Shown: positions 35,591 through 37,975 of the stretch, one piece after another
Position numbering within the stretch: position 1 is the first letter of the stretch
Layout: each line of letters opens with the position of its first letter
NCBI GenBank assembly: GCA_018853935.1
Contig: JAAOMR010000036.1
Coordinates: 1 to 37,975 of the forward strand
Source: Acidithiobacillus ferrivorans
GTDB taxonomy: Bacteria > Pseudomonadota > Gammaproteobacteria > Acidithiobacillales > Acidithiobacillaceae
Direction of reading: 5' to 3'
Length of the DNA: 37,975 bases
Translations under genes and position numbers: made by a program
Notes under the pieces: model-generated
Database searches by the model: none
The model's input: only the letters and a program-made list of their open reading frames with translations
Told to the model about the DNA's origin: nothing

Positions 35591-36315
35591 TACGTACCAT
35601 TCGCAGCAGCTTGTTCTACATTGGTTTTACGATCTGGACCCTGGTCTGGGCCTTTTTCAGCCTGGTCGTCACCCTGTTGCCGCTGACAGCGCGGGTCTGG
35701 ACCAGTCGTTTATGGGCACGTACTGGCGTCGGTTGGCTCCATTGGAGTTGTGGCCTGCGTTATCGGGTTTGCGGCCTCGCCAACATTCCCGCCACGCCCT
35801 GCGTCATCGTCGCCAACCATCAATCGGCACTGGAGACACTGCTCCTCTGGTGCATCTTCCCACGACTCTCCTATGTCCTGAAAAAGGAACTCCTCCGTAT
35901 CCCGGTGATTGGCTGGGGCCTGCATCTGTCCTGGCCCATCGGTATCGACCGCGACGCTGGCAGACAGGCCTTAGTGGAGGTGATTGAAGAAGGCAAAGCC
36001 CGCCTGGCGGCAGGCTTTAACGTAGTGATCTTCCCGGAAGGCACCCGCCACCCCTGCGGCGAGGTTGGTCCTTTCAGCAGCACGGCCGCTGGCCTGGCCA
36101 TTCGCGCTCAGGTTCCGCTCCTGCCCATCGCCGTGAATAGCGGGTGTTTCTGGCCACGCGCAGATTGGCGCAAATGGCCGGGGGTGGTTGAGGTGCAGAT
36201 CGGCCCCGCACTAGCCCCCGCAGGTAAAGCCGCAGCCCTCAACCAGCAAGCGCAAGACTGGATTACAACGGCGGTTGCAGAGATGGGGACAGGGCCTGCT
36301 GTAAAAGCGCTTTAA
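35587..36315 (+). CDS. plsC: 1-acyl-sn-glycerol-3-phosphate acyltransferase
   Basis: The 242-residue membrane protein has N-terminal hydrophobic segments (about 8-35) and the acyltransferase motifs NHQSALET (the His-x4-acid site, Glu variant common in proteobacterial relatives) and FPEGTR. It makes phosphatidic acid at the inner membrane. The start is GTG 35587 overlapping the gmhB stop. Its last 53 bp overlap the 3' end of the rimK-like gene on the other strand. Confidence 0.94.
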   Translation: MIRTIRSSLFYIGFTIWTLVWAFFSLVVTLLPLTARVWTSRLWARTGVGWLHWSCGLRYRVCGLANIPATPCVIVANHQSALETLLLWCIFPRLSYVLKKELLRIPVIGWGLHLSWPIGIDRDAGRQALVEVIEEGKARLAAGFNVVIFPEGTRHPCGEVGPFSSTAAGLAIRAQVPLLPIAVNSGCFWPRADWRKWPGVVEVQIGPALAPAGKAAALNQQAQDWITTAVAEMGTGPAVKAL

Positions 36316-37171
36316 CCAAAGTACCGGCGATATCCTGACCGGTGATTCCTTCGATACCTTCCAAGCTGGGGACGGGATTTACTTCCAGTACCAGGGGCTG
36401 CTGATCTTCCGCCAGCATGATATCCACCCCGGCAAAACCCAGACCTAGTGCAGCCGCCGACAGGCGGGCAATGGCGGCAAAATCTTCCGGCAAATCCGGC
36501 AGCGCCGACGCCCGGCCCCCGCAATGCAGGTTGCTGCGAAAATCCTCAGTAGAAGCCTCCCTGCGCATGGCCGCAACCACCTCGCCGAAGAGGACGATCA
36601 TCCGAAAATCCTGACGCCCTGGAAGAAAGCGCTGAACCATCGCTTCGTGTTGCAGATGAAGAAAGGTGTCCAGCATCCCCCGTGCCGCTATATCCGTCTC
36701 CGCCAGACTGACGCCCACCCCCTGGGAACCACTGAGCAGTTTGTGTACCAAGGGCGTACCCACGGCAGACACTGCCAGATCACGCTGCTCCAGCTGCGTG
36801 AAATAGGCCGTCTTCGGCACCGCAACACCCGCGGCAACCAGGACCTGCAAAGAAGCAAATTTGTCGCGGGACAACTCCAACGATTCCGCACTGTTGAGGC
36901 AGCAGCTGCCTTCCCCCGCAAAAAAACGGAGCAGGCGTGACCCTAAGTGCGTCAGCGGACCACCTACTCGCGGAATCACTGCGGTGCAGGGCGCCAAAAG
37001 AGCGGACCTGTAGTAAAGCCGCGCCTCGGTATTATCTAACATCAGCAAGCAATGCTCAGGCTGAAGCAATACGGGTTCTGCGCCCGCCGCGGCAACCGCA
37101 TCCAGCAGGCGACGGGTCGAGTACAACCCGGTATGGTGCGAGAGAATCGCAATGCGGGGCAGCGCTGGCAT
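36263..37171 (-). CDS. rimK: RimK-type ATP-grasp alpha-L-glutamate ligase
   Basis: The 302-residue protein has a RimK-like N-terminal domain and an ATP-grasp core: SRDKFASLQVLVAAGVAVPK, LVHKLLSGSQGVGVSLAE for nucleotide binding, and GFAGVDIMLAED ... VLEVNPVPSLEGIEG for the metal-binding end. RimK enzymes add glutamate to protein or peptide ends; the substrate here is unknown. It starts 3 bp after the stop of the small gene upstream, so the two are co-translated. The C-terminus converges into plsC. Confidence 0.88.
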   Translation of the reverse strand: MPALPRIAILSHHTGLYSTRRLLDAVAAAGAEPVLLQPEHCLLMLDNTEARLYYRSALLAPCTAVIPRVGGPLTHLGSRLLRFFAGEGSCCLNSAESLELSRDKFASLQVLVAAGVAVPKTAYFTQLEQRDLAVSAVGTPLVHKLLSGSQGVGVSLAETDIAARGMLDTFLHLQHEAMVQRFLPGRQDFRMIVLFGEVVAAMRREASTEDFRSNLHCGGRASALPDLPEDFAAIARLSAAALGLGFAGVDIMLAEDQQPLVLEVNPVPSLEGIEGITGQDIAGTLVKALLQQALSPSLQPPL

Positions 37172-37174
37172 AAC

Positions 37175-37495
37175 TTAAGGAATATCCTCACGAAAACTCA
37201 GCAGTGGCAATTCACCATGGGCAATGGAGCGCTCAATGAATCCAGCGCGACCGGGCGCGCGCTGTTCCAGTGCCGCCCGCGACAGGGCAGATTCACCGCC
37301 AATCGCGGCAAAAAGCACTTCCAGCTCCCAGGGATCCACCCGCAACGTCCCGAAGGGATTATCCCGCGTCGCAGGTCGCCAAAACAGGTTCGGCAACCAT
37401 CCTTTACTGCACACTGCCGGAGCCAGATACAATGCGCGACAACGTTCGGCAATCTCCCCCGGTGCCGGAATCTGCGCCAGTCCCAAGTTTCCCAT
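37175..37495 (-). CDS. Small unknown protein co-translated with the rimK-like gene
   Basis: I do not recognise this 106-residue protein. It has no signal peptide or membrane helix and carries two Cys (residues about 19 and 29) and a Trp/Pro-rich centre (GWLPNLFWRP). ATG 37495 has GGATG nine bases upstream; an in-frame ATG at 37594 would add a hydrophobic leader but has no ribosome-binding site and lies across the palindromes of the intergenic region. Three bases separate it from rimK, so it may be a partner or substrate of that ligase. Confidence 0.65.
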   Translation of the reverse strand: MGNLGLAQIPAPGEIAERCRALYLAPAVCSKGWLPNLFWRPATRDNPFGTLRVDPWELEVLFAAIGGESALSRAALEQRAPGRAGFIERSIAHGELPLLSFREDIP

Positions 37496-37570
37496 AATAT
37501 CACATCCATTTGTTTTTATGTGCAGAAGTGCACCTGGAACCCATCCGGAGACATAAACACAAAACACCGC

Positions 37571-37628
37571 CCACAATAATAATTGTATAGCCATTTACTT
37601 GGCAACGGAATTATTGTGGAGCACAATA
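37571..37628. promoter_or_regulatory. Candidate operator cluster with three CACAATA half-sites
   Basis: CCACAATAAT (37571-37580) and ATTATTGTGG (37610-37619) are perfect inverted 10-bp arms 29 bp apart. The right arm is also half of a second palindrome, TATTGTG-GAG-CACAATA (37612-37628). Three half-sites of one motif in the 198-bp divergent gap between the small unknown gene and the right hdrB copy are strong signs of a dimeric or tetrameric DNA-binding regulator. Confidence 0.62.
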
Positions 37629-37668
37629 GTCAACTACTTGGGTACGTGTAGAACATATTCGCAGCAAG

Positions 37669-37682
37669 TGGCCTAACGGCCA
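37669..37682. promoter_or_regulatory. Hairpin TGGCC-TAAC-GGCCA just before the hdrB ribosome-binding site
   Basis: Perfect 5-bp GC-rich arms with a 4-base loop end exactly where the terminal repeat and its AGGAG begin (37683). In mRNA this could modulate access to the ribosome-binding site. The same hairpin does not exist at the left copy, where hdrC coding sequence takes its place. Confidence 0.45.
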
Positions 37683-37975
37683 AGGAGACCATCATGAGCG
37701 ACAACAGCACGCAGCAGGGCGTAGCGGGTCACGGCGCTTTTTTTCAGGATACGAATCTTTCGGCGAACGAAGCTGAGGCGGCTACGGCCTGGGTGCGTAA
37801 TCATGTTGACCGGCGCACGGTGGACCTGGGTGAGCGGATGGACGACATCCATGATCACATGTGGCAACTGGAGAAGGAAGGCGAGATCATCGTCCACCGC
37901 ATCACCGACGATCATAAGGCCGTCGAAGTAGACACGTTGTTTGGCTGGAAAAAACGGGTTCCGACCAACAATCTC
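37683..37975. repeat. Right arm of 293-bp terminal inverted repeat (hdrB start region)
   Basis: This is the inverted counterpart of 1-293, with one mismatch (A at 37851). It contains the ribosome-binding site and the first 94 codons of a second hdrB-like gene and runs off the window. Its upstream flank is unlike that of the left copy. Confidence 0.97.
37694..37975 (+). CDS. hdrB: Second hdrB-like gene, N-terminal 94 residues only
   Basis: The visible protein is identical to the left-end hdrB start except His for Arg in the DDI-x-DHM stretch (codon 37850-37852). The ATG at 37694 has the same AGGAG. No hdrC precedes it; instead a promoter region with several palindromes lies upstream, so this copy opens its own transcription unit. 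The cysteine-rich domain lies beyond the edge. It may be the start of a duplicated hdrB-hdrA segment, a paralogue, or a short gene fragment. Confidence 0.7.
   Translation, partial: MSDNSTQQGVAGHGAFFQDTNLSANEAEAATAWVRNHVDRRTVDLGERMDDIHDHMWQLEKEGEIIVHRITDDHKAVEVDTLFGWKKRVPTNNL

Noticed and set aside
37496-37594. Longer start at 37594 for the small gene before rimK.
   Set aside because: No ribosome-binding site precedes it and the added sequence lies across palindromic, AT-rich intergenic DNA.

Overview
The window looks like a chromosomal segment of an acidophilic sulfur-oxidising gammaproteobacterium, most likely an Acidithiobacillus. This is inferred from the mix of a sulfur-oxidising heterodisulfide-reductase-like (sHdr) locus, a cytoplasmic sulfite dehydrogenase (Soe), a Sox cluster under a sigma54 two-component system, and ordinary gammaproteobacterial housekeeping operons. 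No tRNA, rRNA, insertion sequence, phage gene or CRISPR array was seen. The iron-oxidising, Sox-reduced branch of the genus is plausible but cannot be fixed from sequence alone.

Left sulfur block (1-8126, minus strand). Reading leftwards the order is soeA-soeB-soeC-moaA-rhd-tusA-dsrE2-hdrC-hdrB (cut by the window edge). Together these can pass sulfane sulfur from rhodanese to TusA/DsrE2 to the sHdr complex, which is thought to release sulfite. SoeABC can then oxidise the sulfite to sulfate with electrons to quinone. Two molybdopterin genes, moaA and moaC, sit beside the molybdoenzyme.

Sensor and Sox block (8127-17808, mostly plus strand). A periplasmic protein with two PhnD-like domains, a membrane histidine kinase and an NtrC-type regulator follow a near-perfect sigma54 promoter. 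A second sigma54 promoter precedes the Sox genes. soxY, soxZ, a DUF302 gene and soxB are intact. Both cytochrome genes are decayed: soxX is frameshifted twice, and soxA survives only as a C-terminal remnant with an in-frame stop and no heme motif. The cluster therefore encodes SoxYZ and SoxB without SoxXA.

Cell-envelope block (18036-27057). This holds mreBCD, a 94-codon in-frame deletion remnant of mrdA (PBP2), rodA, dacA, ybeD, lipB, lipA and a ydcF/sanA-like gene on the plus strand, then a convergent L,D-transpeptidase with an altered active-site motif.

GTPase/roadblock operon (27171-32006). Six codirectional genes encode a protein of unknown family, a membrane-anchored TPR protein, a receiver-like protein with a proline/alanine linker, a small Ras/MglA-like GTPase, a winged-helix plus roadblock-like protein, and a classical roadblock/LC7 protein. 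This is the best candidate here for an uncharacterised system.

Right block (32096-37975). glyQ, glyS, gmhB and plsC overlap tightly on the plus strand and converge on rimK-like and an unknown small gene. The final 293 bp is an inverted copy of the first 293 bp, with one mismatch. It carries the ribosome-binding site and start of a second hdrB-like gene behind an unrelated, operator-rich upstream region. This implies two sHdr-type loci in the genome and probably explains why the assembled sequence stops at both ends.
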